Assembly: GCA_020161505.1 (NCBI GenBank)
Contig: JAIUNY010000003.1
Coordinates: 186,001 to 250,000, forward strand
Reading direction: 5' to 3'
Length of the DNA: 64,000 nt
DNA from: Armatimonadota bacterium
GTDB lineage: Bacteria > Armatimonadota > Fimbriimonadia > Fimbriimonadales > Fimbriimonadaceae
The translations under genes and the position numbers were made by a program. A model generated the notes under the pieces. That model was not told the origin of the DNA, made no database searches, and saw only the letters and a program-made list of their open reading frames with translations. This document shows positions 1-9,502 of the stretch, piece by piece; the stretch's first letter is position 1, and every line of letters begins with the position of its first letter.

Positions 1-198
1 CTTACGCGCGCGGGTAATCGGGGTATTGCCGTAGGTGCGCAGATACTGACGCAGAACTTCCGGCGACCAACGCCACTCGCCCTGCATTGTCACCGAGAGC
101 TGAGCCAAGTCGGCTCCGTACGACTTGACGGTGTTGAGCGATCGCCGCGTTGCTGTGTGGTCGAGGAACTTCTGAATGGCCTCGTCCAGGTTCGGCAT
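1..198 (-). CDS. Tyrosine recombinase N-terminal domain (XerC/XerD-like), cut by the window edge
   Basis: Sixty-six codons are visible from an ATG at 198, and the frame is open to base 1. The peptide begins MPNLDEAIQKFLDH and continues with a T-x-x-S-Y-x-x-D-L pattern, typical of the N-terminal SAM-like core-binding domain of XerC/XerD recombinases, which resolve chromosome dimers. The catalytic R-K-H-R-H-Y domain would lie outside the window, so chromosomal Xer or mobile integrase cannot be decided. It starts 4 nt after the fabF stop on the same strand and is probably co-transcribed with the fab genes. Confidence 0.6.
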   Translation of the reverse strand, partial: MPNLDEAIQKFLDHTATRRSLNTVKSYGADLAQLSVTMQGEWRWSPEVLRQYLRTYGNTPITRARK

Positions 199-202
199 CC
201 GT

Positions 203-1459
203 CTACTCCGTGATTCGCCGGAACGCCAATGTACCGTTGTGACCGCCGAATCCAAAGGAGTTCGTCATCGCGACGTCGATCTGAGCTTTGCGCGCCTCGT
301 TCGGCACATAGTCCAGGTCGCACTCCGGATCGGGAGTCGAATAGTTGATCGTCGGCGGCATGATCTGATCGCGCATCGCAAGAAGGCAAATGACCGATTC
401 GATCGCCCCGGCCGCCCCCAAACAGTGCCCGATACTCGACTTGGTGCTGCTCACGGGGGTGGAATGTGCTTCCTCACCAAAGGCCCGCTTGATCGCCATC
501 GTCTCGAACTTGTCGTTGTACGGAGTCGAGGTGCCGTGGGCGTTCACGTAGTCGATATCCTTCGGAGTGAGCCCGCCTGACTTGAGACACTTCAACATCG
601 AGCGATAAGCACCATCTCCATTCGGAGCGGGCATCGTGATGTGGTGAGCGTCGCCGCTCATGCCGTAGCCAATCACTTCACCGTAGATCTTGGCTCCGCG
701 AGCCTTGGCAAACTCGTAATCTTCGAGCACCAAAACGCCCGCGCCTTCACCCAGGATAAAACCGTCGCGTGTGGCATCAAACGGACGACTGGCTGTGGCA
801 CCAGCCTCGTTTTTCGTGGTCATCGCGCGCGCTGCGCAGAATCCCGCCATCCCAATCGGGTTGATCGAAGCCTCGGTTCCGCCCGCAATCATCGCAATGG
901 CATCGCCTCGCTTGATGATGTGATACGCATCGCCAATCGAGTGAACACCGGTGGCACAAGCCGTGACGACGCACGTATTCGGCCCTTTGAACCCATAGCG
1001 AATCGAGGTGTATCCGCTCGCCATGTCCGGGATCATGTAGGGCACAAGGAACGGGGAAACCCGATCCGGGCCCTCACGCCACAGCTTTTGAGTCTGCTCG
1101 GTCATGGTGTTCAGCCCTCCAATGCCCGACCCGATCAAGCAACCAACCTCATACTTGAGGTCTTCATCGTCCATCGGGAAATTGGCATCATCGAGAGCCA
1201 TCTGGGAAGCCGCCACCGCGAACGCCATAAAGCGATCAATCCGGCGAGCTTCCTTTTTGTCCACATAGACACTGGCGTCGAAGTCTTTGACCTCAGCGGC
1301 AATCTTCGTGGGATACTCGGTCGTGTCCATCAAGGTCACGGAACCGATGCCACTCTCGCCCGCGAGCATGCGCGGCCAGAACTCATCTACTGAAAGACCA
1401 AGAGGGGTGACGGCTCCAAGACCCGTCACCACCACTCGACCCGAAGGCTGAAACGACAT
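203..1459 (-). CDS. fabF: 3-oxoacyl-[acyl-carrier-protein] synthase II
   Basis: A 418-residue condensing enzyme of type II fatty-acid synthesis. It elongates acyl-ACP with malonyl-ACP by decarboxylative Claisen condensation in the cytoplasm. The Cys-His-His triad is visible: nucleophile C168 in VVTACATG, H308 in NAHGTSTPYND and H345 in SSIGHCLGAAGA. Length and N-terminus (RVVVTGLGAVTPLG) fit FabF rather than FabH. It lies 21 nt after acpP in the order fabD-fabG-acpP-fabF, a common fatty-acid operon arrangement. Confidence 0.97.
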   Translation of the reverse strand: MSFQPSGRVVVTGLGAVTPLGLSVDEFWPRMLAGESGIGSVTLMDTTEYPTKIAAEVKDFDASVYVDKKEARRIDRFMAFAVAASQMALDDANFPMDDEDLKYEVGCLIGSGIGGLNTMTEQTQKLWREGPDRVSPFLVPYMIPDMASGYTSIRYGFKGPNTCVVTACATGVHSIGDAYHIIKRGDAIAMIAGGTEASINPIGMAGFCAARAMTTKNEAGATASRPFDATRDGFILGEGAGVLVLEDYEFAKARGAKIYGEVIGYGMSGDAHHITMPAPNGDGAYRSMLKCLKSGGLTPKDIDYVNAHGTSTPYNDKFETMAIKRAFGEEAHSTPVSSTKSSIGHCLGAAGAIESVICLLAMRDQIMPPTINYSTPDPECDLDYVPNEARKAQIDVAMTNSFGFGGHNGTLAFRRITE

Positions 1460-1480
1460 GATTTTTCGAGAGATGAAAGC

Positions 1481-1717
1481 TTAGTTCTTGCTTTCGATGT
1501 AGGTGACCGCGTCGCCCACAGTCTTCATGTTCGCGACATCATCATCGGGGATCTCCACGCCGAACTCTTCTTCCAGCGCCATGACCAATTCCACAACATC
1601 GAGCGAGTCGGCGCCAAGGTCTTCCTGGAAGCTCTTGTCCATTTCGACTTCGGTCTCGGTCACGCCGAGCTCTTCACAGGTCACCTTGCGGACACGCTCA
1701 AAAACGGTTGCTGACAT
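1481..1717 (-). CDS. acpP: Acyl carrier protein
   Basis: A 78-residue acidic protein that carries growing acyl chains on 4'-phosphopantetheine. The attachment serine is S38 in the motif [10 protein letters not shown]. The C-terminal half ([12 protein letters not shown]) is canonical ACP. The start has a good AGGAAGG ribosome-binding site upstream. A TAATAT element (on the minus strand, about 1766-1771) in the 129-nt gap to fabG could give acpP its own promoter, as expected for a highly expressed ACP. It sits between fabG and fabF. Confidence 0.97.
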   Translation of the reverse strand: MSATVFERVRKVTCEELGVTETEVEMDKSFQEDLGADSLDVVELVMALEEEFGVEIPDDDVANMKTVGDAVTYIESKN

Positions 1718-1846
1718 ATTTCGTCTTACCTTCCTAACTTGGGAGACTCAGAGAGCCCCCGCGCTATATTACTCTCAAACTTGCCAGGTGGATGCACAGG
1801 CTTTTCCAGTCCTAAGCCAACTGTCTCAGGACTCTCCCCCGAAAAC

Positions 1847-2587
1847 TCAGAGGAAAAGGCCGCCATCCACTTCCAGGCACTGCCCGGTGATGAACCCAGA
1901 TTCCGGCGCAGCAAGGAACAGAACCGCCGCCGCAATATCCTCCGGCTTGCCCAATCGACCCGCCGGGGCATCCGCGATGGCGCGTGCCTTGAAGTCCTCG
2001 CTGAGGTCGTGGGTCATGTCGGTCTCAATGAACCCCGGAGCGATCGCGTTGCACGTAATTCCCCGGCTTCCGAGCTCCTTGGCCACCGACTTCGTGAGTC
2101 CAAGCAAACCAGCTTTGCTCGCTGAATAATTGACCTGCCCCGCCGAACCGTGGACGCCGACGACACTGCTGATGTTGACAATTCGACCGGTTCGAGCCTT
2201 CATCATGCCTTTCATCACAGCCTTGGTGGTGAGGTAGGCGCCCTTCAGGTTCACATCGATCACCCGATCCCAATCCTCGTCTTTCATCCGCATCATCAAG
2301 GTGTCGCGGGTGAGACCAGCGTTGTTGACGAGCACTCCCACCGTGCCCAAATCGCCTTCGATCTGGGCGAAAACTTCGGCTACTGCTGCTGAGTCGCTGA
2401 CATCCAGACCATACGGCTTGGCTTCGCCGCCCGCCGCGACAATCGCATCGACGGTGCCTTGTGCGTTTTCGACTTTCGTCGCCACGCAGGCAACCTTGGC
2501 CCCTTCGGCCGCGAAAGCCAGGGCAATCGAACGCCCAATCCCTCGGCTTGCGCCGGTCACCACGACGGTTGTTCCGCTAAATCTCAT
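1847..2587 (-). CDS. fabG: 3-oxoacyl-[acyl-carrier-protein] reductase
   Basis: A 246-residue short-chain dehydrogenase that reduces 3-oxoacyl-ACP with NADPH. The cofactor-binding TGASRGIG motif is at residues 11-18, NNAG at 88-91, and the catalytic Ser (140/141)-Tyr154-Lys158 set is in NISS and YSASK. The C-terminus ITGQCLEVDGG is family-typical. Its ATG overlaps the fabD stop codon as ATGA at 2584-2587, so translation is probably coupled. Confidence 0.97.
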   Translation of the reverse strand: MRFSGTTVVVTGASRGIGRSIALAFAAEGAKVACVATKVENAQGTVDAIVAAGGEAKPYGLDVSDSAAVAEVFAQIEGDLGTVGVLVNNAGLTRDTLMMRMKDEDWDRVIDVNLKGAYLTTKAVMKGMMKARTGRIVNISSVVGVHGSAGQVNYSASKAGLLGLTKSVAKELGSRGITCNAIAPGFIETDMTHDLSEDFKARAIADAPAGRLGKPEDIAAAVLFLAAPESGFITGQCLEVDGGLFL

Positions 2588-3519
2588 GCCATTTGCTCCT
2601 TCAGCTTGCTCACTGTCTCACTCAGAGTTGCCGTATCGAGAACGCGCAACCCGGTTTTTTCCTTGTCAATTCGTCGCACCAGCCCGGTGAGAACCTCACC
2701 GCTCCCGCACTCCACAAACGTCGTCACGCCATCCGCGATCATCTGCTGGACGCTTTCCGTCCAGCGCACGGGGGATTCGAGTTGCTGCTGCAGAAGCTTT
2801 GCCCAGTCATCGCCGGGACGCGTGGTGACATTGCTGTAAACCGGGATTTCCGAAGCACCAAACCGGGCCTTCGCGAGATCCACGGCCATTTCCTCGGCAC
2901 TTGATTTCATCAACGGGCTGTGGAAGGCTCCACTTACCGGGAGGGGAAGAACTCGCTTGGCTCCGCGCTCACCCGCGAGCACACTCGCCGCTTGCACCGC
3001 GTCACGGTCGCCGCTGATCACCAGTTGGCCGGGGCAGTTGTCGTTGGCAATCACCACGTCGCCATCAAATGTGGCGGAATCCAGAATGTGCTGGAGCTCC
3101 TCCGCTGTCAAACCAAGGACTGCCGACATCGCCCCAGGCCGATCCGCGCCAGCTCGGGCCATGATCTCCCCGCGCTTGCGCACCAGGCGGGCCCCTTCTT
3201 CAATCGAAATCTTTCCCGCCGCCGCGAGAGCCGCATACTCGCCGACACTATGACCTGCCATCGCGACAGGCTGAAGCTCCGGCATCGCCGCATCGAGGGC
3301 AAGATAAGCGGCGAGTCCACATGTGTATAGGGCAATCTGCGTGTTCTGAGTCTGGCGCAGGGTCTCTTCGTCGCTTGTGAAGCAGAGGCTCGCCACGTTG
3401 ATCCCCGTCGCTTGCTGAACCTGATCAAACACCTGACGCGCAAACGAATCGTTGTGATAGAGATCTTCGCCCATCCCGGGTCTCTGCGACCCCTGGCCCG
3501 GAAACACGATGGCAACCAT
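2584..3519 (-). CDS. fabD: Malonyl-CoA:ACP transacylase
   Basis: A 311-residue enzyme that moves malonyl from CoA to ACP. The start at 3519 was chosen because [12 protein letters not shown] is the conserved FabD N-terminus; the longer open frame upstream is not conserved-looking and runs into the queF promoter region. The catalytic serine is S91 in GHSVGEY and the histidine H200 in GAFHSPL. The start is preceded by TAACTT (3528-3533, minus strand) with only 8 nt between, suggesting a leaderless transcript beginning at or next to the ATG. It is the first gene of the fab operon. Confidence 0.95.
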   Translation of the reverse strand: MVAIVFPGQGSQRPGMGEDLYHNDSFARQVFDQVQQATGINVASLCFTSDEETLRQTQNTQIALYTCGLAAYLALDAAMPELQPVAMAGHSVGEYAALAAAGKISIEEGARLVRKRGEIMARAGADRPGAMSAVLGLTAEELQHILDSATFDGDVVIANDNCPGQLVISGDRDAVQAASVLAGERGAKRVLPLPVSGAFHSPLMKSSAEEMAVDLAKARFGASEIPVYSNVTTRPGDDWAKLLQQQLESPVRWTESVQQMIADGVTTFVECGSGEVLTGLVRRIDKEKTGLRVLDTATLSETVSKLKEQMA

Positions 3520-3602
3520 TGCCCGCAAAGTTACCCGGACTTGTGGGGCCTCCGCTGGGGGAGTCCCCGCGAGGCCAGCGGGTTCTCGGTACCCTTGGCG
3601 GC
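3520..3602. promoter_or_regulatory. Divergent promoter region between fabD and queF
   Basis: This 83-nt gap holds two outward-facing -10-like hexamers next to the start codons: TAACTT for fabD at 3528-3533 on the minus strand (8 nt before ATG) and TACCCT for queF at 3590-3595 on the plus strand (7 nt before ATG). Neither gene has a clear Shine-Dalgarno sequence. Leaderless initiation of both genes is inferred from this spacing. Confidence 0.5.
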
Positions 3603-3971
3603 ATGAGTCAGACGAACGACAGCAAGGCGATCCTGGAGACCTTCCCCAACCCCGCACCGCACCGGAACTATGTGATCGCCCACTCCTGCCCTGAGTTCAC
3701 CAGCGTCTGCCCCAAAACCGGCCTCCCCGACTTCGCCACCATCGAGCTGGAATACATCCCCGATGCCACCTGCATCGAGCTAAAGTCGCTCAAGTACTAC
3801 TACCACAGCTTCCGCGATCAGGGGATTTTCTATGAGGCGGTCACGAATCGTCTGCTCGATGAGCTGAGCGGTGTCTGCTCCCCACGTTGGATGCGCGTCA
3901 CAGGTAAGTTCGCGGTTCGAGGCGGCATCAGCAGCGTGATCCTCGCCGAAACCGGCCCGAAACCTGTCTAA
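3603..3971 (+). CDS. queF: NADPH-dependent 7-cyano-7-deazaguanine reductase
   Basis: A 122-residue member of the short, unimodular QueF class. It reduces preQ0 to preQ1 in queuosine biosynthesis. The nucleophilic cysteine is C36 in [10 protein letters not shown], which also carries the conserved Asp (D43). The QueF-specific motif is [16 protein letters not shown] (residues 59-74). The start at 3603 was chosen over the longer open frame because MSQTNDSK gives the expected family length and sits 7 nt after TACCCT. Confidence 0.95.
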   Translation: MSQTNDSKAILETFPNPAPHRNYVIAHSCPEFTSVCPKTGLPDFATIELEYIPDATCIELKSLKYYYHSFRDQGIFYEAVTNRLLDELSGVCSPRWMRVTGKFAVRGGISSVILAETGPKPV

Positions 3972-4022
3972 GCCTGGCTTCGGGCCGGCTCAATCACGGG
4001 CACGGAGCCTCGCTCCAACAGG

Positions 4023-4137
4023 GTGCCCCGATCCCTTCAGGGTCGGGCGCGGAAGATTTTTTGCTGAACCCGTGACGACCTGGAGTTGGTTCGGTCGCTG
4101 ATGAGCCCAAATCCCGACCCTGAAGGGATCGGGGCAC
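4023..4137. repeat. Inverted pair of a 25-bp hairpin repeat
   Basis: A 25-bp element at 4023-4047 recurs as a perfect inverted copy at 4113-4137, with 65 bp between. Each copy folds on itself: arms CCCGA(t)CCC and GGGTCGGG around a TTCA loop. A near-identical copy lies at 11210-11233 behind nadA. The pair occupies the intergenic space between queF and the DUF433 gene and could act as a transcript end or a REP-like sequence. Confidence 0.75.
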
Positions 4138-4142
4138 ACCGC

Positions 4143-4382
4143 TCAAGAACACGATGTATCGAGGCCGCGTTGTGGGGTCTCGCCTGGCACGCGCAAGACT
4201 TCAGCAATGAACTCCATCGGGACGCTCGGGTAGTCCTCGGAGAAATCTTCGATACTGTCTCCTGCCTGGACGTATTCAAGCAGGAGCCGAACGGGCACTC
4301 GGGTGCCAAGGAAACAAAGTTCTCCGTGCATGATCTCAGGATCAGCGAGCAGAACATGTTCTAAATCAGCCCGAGTGCTCAT
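4143..4382 (-). CDS. DUF433 domain protein, antitoxin-like
   Basis: A 79-residue protein with DUF433-type features: a central GELCFLGTRVPV segment, then a helical region with SIEDFSEDYPSV. DUF433 proteins are often antitoxins paired with a downstream PIN-like toxin (DUF5615). No partner ORF follows here; the hairpin repeat pair begins 6 nt after the stop, so this looks solitary. The ATG lies 6 nt after TATCAT (4389-4394, minus strand), suggesting leaderless expression. Family recognition is good; function is inferred. Confidence 0.75.
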   Translation of the reverse strand: MSTRADLEHVLLADPEIMHGELCFLGTRVPVRLLLEYVQAGDSIEDFSEDYPSVPMEFIAEVLRVPGETPQRGLDTSCS

Positions 4383-4418
4383 ACCAATATGATACGCCAG
4401 GGATCGAGGTCAGACCAA

Positions 4419-6998
4419 CTACCGCACCACGATCTCCAGCCACATCGACGGGTTTCCTGGATCGGTGGCGAAACGGAGCCGACCGTTCTCGAACGTTGCC
4501 GACAACGCCGCCCGACGGGTGCCATCCGGATTCAGAGGAAAAACCTTCCGCGCCCCGTCCACGCTGAGTTGAGCGGTCAGGGGAACGAACTCTGCATGCA
4601 CCGGTCCGCGGCCCCACTGGTCACGCACCGAATTCCGCTCCGCATTCCACTGCATCCCCACATTCTCGACGCGAGCACCGAGGGTCAGGAGCATTCGCTT
4701 ACTTGACTTCAGAGGTTGCCCGTCCAAAGGAGTTAAGGTCATTGCCGCAAACCCTTCGGAGCCCGTGCGACCGAAGAGGAAACGATGCCCTTCCGCCGCC
4801 ACCGCCTGATCTCCGACAAATCCATTGATCATCACCGCCTTCGGCCCAGAGCCGACGAGAATCTGCCGACCGGCATGCCCCGAGACAACGAAGTTCTTGG
4901 AGGCCATGCCCTCGGTCCGCAGTGAAGTTCCCGAAGCAGTGCCGACCTTCATCCCAATGCGGAACTCCAGCGGCGACCGGGCCTGACCGTAGGTCTCCCA
5001 CATCTGCGTCTGAGTGGTCGCCATCTCCCAGGCTTTCGGCGGAACGGTCAGAACCTGAGACCCGCTGGCTGCCGGAAACGCTCCTGCACGGAACATCAGC
5101 GCCGTCGCCGGGAAGAACGCCGCTTTTGCCGGGTTCTTGCTCACGTCAAAATAGTTGTCATACCGCGAGTTATCCGCTCGCGACCCCGTGTCATCCCACG
5201 CAAAGGTGTAGATGATGTCCCAGTCTTGAAACGCCGCGAACGAGCCGTAAATCGGCATCATTTCCACCTGGAAATCGCTCGGAGCCGGGTGATTGTACTC
5301 GCTCACGCTGTACGGTTTGTCAGCCAGGCGACAGGCCGTGAGAGAGTTGAATTCGCCCCACTTCCCGCGCATTTCGTTGACCATTGCCTTGCGATCCACT
5401 CGGTAGTCCGTCGGACTCCAATCCGCACCGAGGAATGTGGGGTGATTCCAGTAGGCGTGGTTGTCGGCAAATTCCATCGCCGATTCCCGAGTTGGCCCCG
5501 TCATGCCTCCCCAGAAGATTTGGGTGTCGATGATATTCGTCTCCTTAAACCCGAGCGTGTCGCGGAGATAGGCGCGCATTTCGTTGGAGTAGGCAGACTC
5601 GGTATCGACGATGAACTGCGACCAGTCACGGAAACGCTGGCTTGCGCTCGGCGCGGGGAATTCAATGTTTCCGGCTTCGGCTGATTCCCCCTCCTCCAGA
5701 CCAATCGAGACGGTTCCCTCGCGCAGACTCACATCGGCAAATTCAACCTTGCCCCGGGTCGCGCCAAGCACAAAGCTGATCCGCCCAGTTCCAGGCTTGT
5801 TGCCCAGTGCTTTGAAGCTGATTTCATGCTTCTTCCATTCGGTCGTCGCCTGTACGCTGGAACTCAGGCCGAGATTGCTCCAGTCTGGAACGCCGAGCCG
5901 GGCGTCCACGTTGAACGCCAGCACCCGATCCGCTTTCACCCGGAAGCTCAGGGTGTAGTTCTTGCCATTCTCAAAGGTCACCCCCGCCAAATGCGCTTGA
6001 ACATGCCAATCCGGCCCTGGGTTTGAAACGACCGTGGCCACGAATCCGACGGGTGTATCACCGCCGCTTCCGGGCAATGCCTGGAACGTCACGTTGCCGT
6101 TGCTTTGATTCTCGTGAGTCCACACCGAATTCGAGGTGAACTGATTTTTGCCCGTGAGATTGCGTGAAGTCGGCCACGCTTCACGGAGCTTGGCGTTGCT
6201 GCCATACCGCTTGACCAGCCACTTGTTCCAGAGCCCCTTCATCTCGCCTCGGAAGGGCTCCGGCCACGCCGTCACACCCGCACCGGGAGCCTCCCCAGGC
6301 CAACCCGCAAGAGAGTTCTCGTTGTTGATCTCGATCACCATGACCGCAGGGTCATCCTTGTACTTGATCCCGGTGTAGGGGTTCACCCGGTCGAGGAGAT
6401 CCTTGGCGTATTGCTTTTGGATCTCAATCATCCGGCGATTGACCTTATCGACCTTCTTCTGGAAGTTTGGAATCTGCCTGACGGATTCGGGGAAACCGAG
6501 CTCCGGAACCATCTCGCGCGACGTTTGGAGATTCAAGTTCGTGTAGATGCCCTGCTTCTTCAGAGCCGCAACAAAGTAGTCCAGCTTGTCGACCATCTTG
6601 GGATCGATCTCGACGTGGAGCCGACCTTGCTTCCAGATCGTTCCGAACTCTGTATCCCAGCCGTTGTTCAGGTGGTGGAATCGCACGATGTTGATCCCCA
6701 GCTTCGCCATACGCGCCGCGATCTTGTCGGCATCGGCCTTCTCAGGAAACGCGGCACGAGTACCCACGTTGGTGCCGAAAAACTTGATCCGTTCGCCGGT
6801 GCCGCTGAGCACAAATTGGGGGCCCTTCGCCACAACACGACCATGCTTCCCGGCAGGCTTATGGTTCAGGAACGAAACATCTGCCGCCGACCCATTCGGG
6901 GCAGAATCCCAGGGCATCACGAAGGGGAAAAATCCCGGCATCGAGGCTCCTACCTGCGTCGTGGACAAGAAAACAGCACAAAGCGCGGAAGTCAACAT
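4419..6998 (-). CDS. Secreted glycoside hydrolase, clan GH-A type, with inserted carbohydrate-binding-like module
   Basis: An 859-residue exported enzyme with an N-terminal hydrophobic signal (about residues 1-19). The N-terminal part (KFFGTNVGTRAAFP, then GINIVRFHHL) resembles cellulase-family TIM barrels. EINNEN puts a likely acid/base at E227, and SEYNHP gives a candidate nucleophile at E577. Between them, about residues 300-440 look like a beta-sandwich carbohydrate-binding module (TFENGKNYTLSFRVKA, then VEFADVSLRE). The C-terminal quarter is beta-rich. The substrate cannot be told from sequence. It is divergent from dxs. Confidence 0.8.
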   Translation of the reverse strand: MLTSALCAVFLSTTQVGASMPGFFPFVMPWDSAPNGSAADVSFLNHKPAGKHGRVVAKGPQFVLSGTGERIKFFGTNVGTRAAFPEKADADKIAARMAKLGINIVRFHHLNNGWDTEFGTIWKQGRLHVEIDPKMVDKLDYFVAALKKQGIYTNLNLQTSREMVPELGFPESVRQIPNFQKKVDKVNRRMIEIQKQYAKDLLDRVNPYTGIKYKDDPAVMVIEINNENSLAGWPGEAPGAGVTAWPEPFRGEMKGLWNKWLVKRYGSNAKLREAWPTSRNLTGKNQFTSNSVWTHENQSNGNVTFQALPGSGGDTPVGFVATVVSNPGPDWHVQAHLAGVTFENGKNYTLSFRVKADRVLAFNVDARLGVPDWSNLGLSSSVQATTEWKKHEISFKALGNKPGTGRISFVLGATRGKVEFADVSLREGTVSIGLEEGESAEAGNIEFPAPSASQRFRDWSQFIVDTESAYSNEMRAYLRDTLGFKETNIIDTQIFWGGMTGPTRESAMEFADNHAYWNHPTFLGADWSPTDYRVDRKAMVNEMRGKWGEFNSLTACRLADKPYSVSEYNHPAPSDFQVEMMPIYGSFAAFQDWDIIYTFAWDDTGSRADNSRYDNYFDVSKNPAKAAFFPATALMFRAGAFPAASGSQVLTVPPKAWEMATTQTQMWETYGQARSPLEFRIGMKVGTASGTSLRTEGMASKNFVVSGHAGRQILVGSGPKAVMINGFVGDQAVAAEGHRFLFGRTGSEGFAAMTLTPLDGQPLKSSKRMLLTLGARVENVGMQWNAERNSVRDQWGRGPVHAEFVPLTAQLSVDGARKVFPLNPDGTRRAALSATFENGRLRFATDPGNPSMWLEIVVR

Positions 6999-7155
6999 CG
7001 GATTCTCACTGGTGAGACCAGGCTCTCAACATCTAGTCTAAACGTTTCGACTTTCCACATTCCACCCTTTCCGCGCAGTTTTTCGTCTATCTTTTCAAGC
7101 AAGCAGTCCCGAACCGAGGAACGCTTCCTCGCGTAAGGGTTGTTAGGTGGATTCA

Positions 7156-9078
7156 ATGGACTCGGCGTACCCTATCCTTTCGCAGATCATCCAACCCAGC
7201 GAGCTCCACAAGCTCACTGAGAAAGAACTGACCGAACTTGCCCGAGACGTGCGCCAAGCCATCCTCGACAAAGTCTCCCAAACGGGAGGACATTTCAGCT
7301 CCAATCTCGGCACGGTCGAGCTCACCGTGGCGATGTACGCCGCCTACCATACGCCTCCGGACAAGATCATCTGGGACACCGGACATCAGGCGTATCCCCA
7401 CAAGCTGCTCACCGGACGACTTCCCCGATTCGATACCCTCCGCAAGCACAAGGGTCTGAGCGGATTCCTGAAACGCGACGAGCATGAACTCGACTACTTC
7501 GGGGCTGGTCACGCAGGCACCGCGATCAGCGCGGCCCTCGGATTCGCCGCCGCCCGCGACCAACTCGGCACCAAGGAGAAGGTCGTCGCCGTCACAGGAG
7601 ACGCCGCGATCTGCGCGGGAATGAGCTGGGAAGCGTTGAACCACGCCGGAGACCTCGGCACAGATATCCATGTCGTTCTCAATGACAACCGGATGTCCAT
7701 TGCCCCGAACGTTGGGGCTCTCACGAAATACTTCACCCGCCTCCGATCTCGTCCCCAAGTTCAGGGGATGGCGCAAATGGCGAAGAGCCTCGTCGAACGC
7801 GTCGGCGGCCCCGCGCACCGGATCGCGGCAGGTCTTCGCCACGGCGTGACCCACTACTTTGCCCCGGAGCAGACCGGGACGATCTTCGAAGAGATCGGAT
7901 TCGAATACATCGGCCCCGTCGATGGACACGACCTTCCCCTGCTTCTGGAGATCTTCCGCAACATGCGTGAAGTCAACTATCCCGTGTTTGTCCATGCCAT
8001 CACGGTGAAGGGCAAGGGCTATGAGGTCGCCGAGGAAAACGCGACGAAGTGGCATGGCGTGGTGCCGTTTGATCTGCAAAAGTGCGAGCTCCCCTCCAAA
8101 GCTGCCGCGACCACCTACACCTCCGTCTTCGGAGAAGCGATGATTGAACTGGCCAAGGAAGATCCCAAGGTCATCGCGATCACCGCCGCCATGCCAGATG
8201 GCACCGGGCTGACGGGCTTTGCCCAAGAGCTTCCGAAACAATACTACGACGTCGGCATCGCCGAACAGCATGGAGTGACTTTCGCCGCGGGCCTTGCGGC
8301 AGGAGGCCTCAAGCCCTTCTGCGCGATCTACTCCACCTTCCTCCAACGCGGATACGACCAAGTCCTCCACGATGTGTGCATCCAGAACCTCCCGGTTCGA
8401 TTCGCGATGGATCGTGCCGGTCTGGTGGGCGACGATGGTCCGACGCACCACGGCACCTTTGATATCAGCTTCCTGACCCATATCCCCAACATGACTCTCT
8501 GCGCGCCACGGGATGCGACGGAGCTTCGCTCCATGCTCGCCTGGATGGCCAGCTATGACAAAGGCCCGAGCGCAATCCGCTATCCCCGAGGCAACTCGCC
8601 CGAGAACCTCCCCGAATCCCGCACCCCGATCGAACTCGGAAAGTGCGAAGTGCTCGGCATTCCCGGCGTCCCGCGCGGAGATGAGAAACAGATCGATGCC
8701 GTCATCGTTGCGGTCGGGTCGATGGTCACCGAGGCCTGGGAAGCCGCCCAGCAACTCCACGACGAAGGAGTTCACATCCTCGTCATCAACGCCCGCTGGT
8801 GCAAGCCGATTGATGTCGATGGGATTTCGGCCTGGATGAAGCCCTCTCGTCCCCTCGTCATTATCGAAGAAAACGTGCGAATCGGAGGATTTGGACAGCA
8901 ACTCGTTGATGGCCTCGCCGAACGGAATCTCCTTCCCCGTGCGCACAAGCTCCTGACCCTTCCTGATGGATGGGTCGAACATGGCACCCAGCCCGTCATT
9001 CGCGCGGGCGTGGGGTTGACCGCAGATTCGCTCGTCCAGGCGATCAAAGGGCTCCGATCTGGGAAAGGAATCGCCTAA
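7156..9078 (+). CDS. dxs: 1-deoxy-D-xylulose-5-phosphate synthase
   Basis: A thiamine-diphosphate enzyme of about 640 residues that condenses pyruvate and glyceraldehyde-3-phosphate, the entry step of the MEP isoprenoid pathway. Visible features: the histidine motif GHQAYPHK, YFGAGHAGTAISAALG, the ThDP motif region TGDAAICAG (GDA instead of the usual GDG), NDNRMSIAP, then the transketolase pyrimidine domain with the catalytic glutamate in IAEQHGVTFAAG and the C-terminal domain. The ATG at 7156 follows AGGTGG by 5 nt; a GTG at 7147 in the same frame is a possible alternative start. Confidence 0.95.
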   Translation: MDSAYPILSQIIQPSELHKLTEKELTELARDVRQAILDKVSQTGGHFSSNLGTVELTVAMYAAYHTPPDKIIWDTGHQAYPHKLLTGRLPRFDTLRKHKGLSGFLKRDEHELDYFGAGHAGTAISAALGFAAARDQLGTKEKVVAVTGDAAICAGMSWEALNHAGDLGTDIHVVLNDNRMSIAPNVGALTKYFTRLRSRPQVQGMAQMAKSLVERVGGPAHRIAAGLRHGVTHYFAPEQTGTIFEEIGFEYIGPVDGHDLPLLLEIFRNMREVNYPVFVHAITVKGKGYEVAEENATKWHGVVPFDLQKCELPSKAAATTYTSVFGEAMIELAKEDPKVIAITAAMPDGTGLTGFAQELPKQYYDVGIAEQHGVTFAAGLAAGGLKPFCAIYSTFLQRGYDQVLHDVCIQNLPVRFAMDRAGLVGDDGPTHHGTFDISFLTHIPNMTLCAPRDATELRSMLAWMASYDKGPSAIRYPRGNSPENLPESRTPIELGKCEVLGIPGVPRGDEKQIDAVIVAVGSMVTEAWEAAQQLHDEGVHILVINARWCKPIDVDGISAWMKPSRPLVIIEENVRIGGFGQQLVDGLAERNLLPRAHKLLTLPDGWVEHGTQPVIRAGVGLTADSLVQAIKGLRSGKGIA

Positions 9079-9130
9079 GAATCACCGGAAGCCGTGCATT
9101 TTCCTGGCATGACGTGCGTAAACTAGCCTC

Positions 9131-9502
9131 ATGCAGTCGCCCACCGCTCCGAATCGGTCTCTGATCCTCGGGATCCTCGCCGGTCTTGCCACGCCGTTCA
9201 TCGCCTGGCTTGCGGTGAATGCGGTCAAGTTCACGGGACTCGGCGCGGCGTTGCCTCACGATGGATGGCTCGTGATGATGTCGGCGATCGCTGGACTGAA
9301 GGTGCGACGCGCAGGCTTTGTCGCAACCGGATTCATCGCCGGAGCCATCTGGGCGTTCATGGATAGCCGACTCTTCAATGTCTCTCTCCTCGGCGAGTTG
9401 TTTGAGGCAACAACGCTCTCGTTCGCTGGGCTTGCGCTCGGACTAGGAATCGCGCTGATGCTGGAACGCCGTTCTTCTGCCGAGTCAGCGCGGACGCTGT
9501 AA
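9131..9502 (+). CDS. Small multi-pass membrane protein of unknown function
   Basis: A 123-residue protein with three to four hydrophobic segments, for example LILGILAGLATPFIAWLAV near the N-terminus, VATGFIAGAIWAF in the middle and FAGLALGLGIALML near the end. No family was recognised. TAAACT at 9119-9124 lies 6 nt before the ATG, so it probably has its own leaderless promoter although it follows dxs by 52 nt. Its last 18 bases overlap the convergent gene at 9485. Confidence 0.65.
   Translation: MQSPTAPNRSLILGILAGLATPFIAWLAVNAVKFTGLGAALPHDGWLVMMSAIAGLKVRRAGFVATGFIAGAIWAFMDSRLFNVSLLGELFEATTLSFAGLALGLGIALMLERRSSAESARTL

Noticed and set aside
7153-8982. 609-codon open frame antisense to dxs
   Set aside because: It is a shadow of dxs with low-complexity Asp/Gly/His-rich sequence and no start context.
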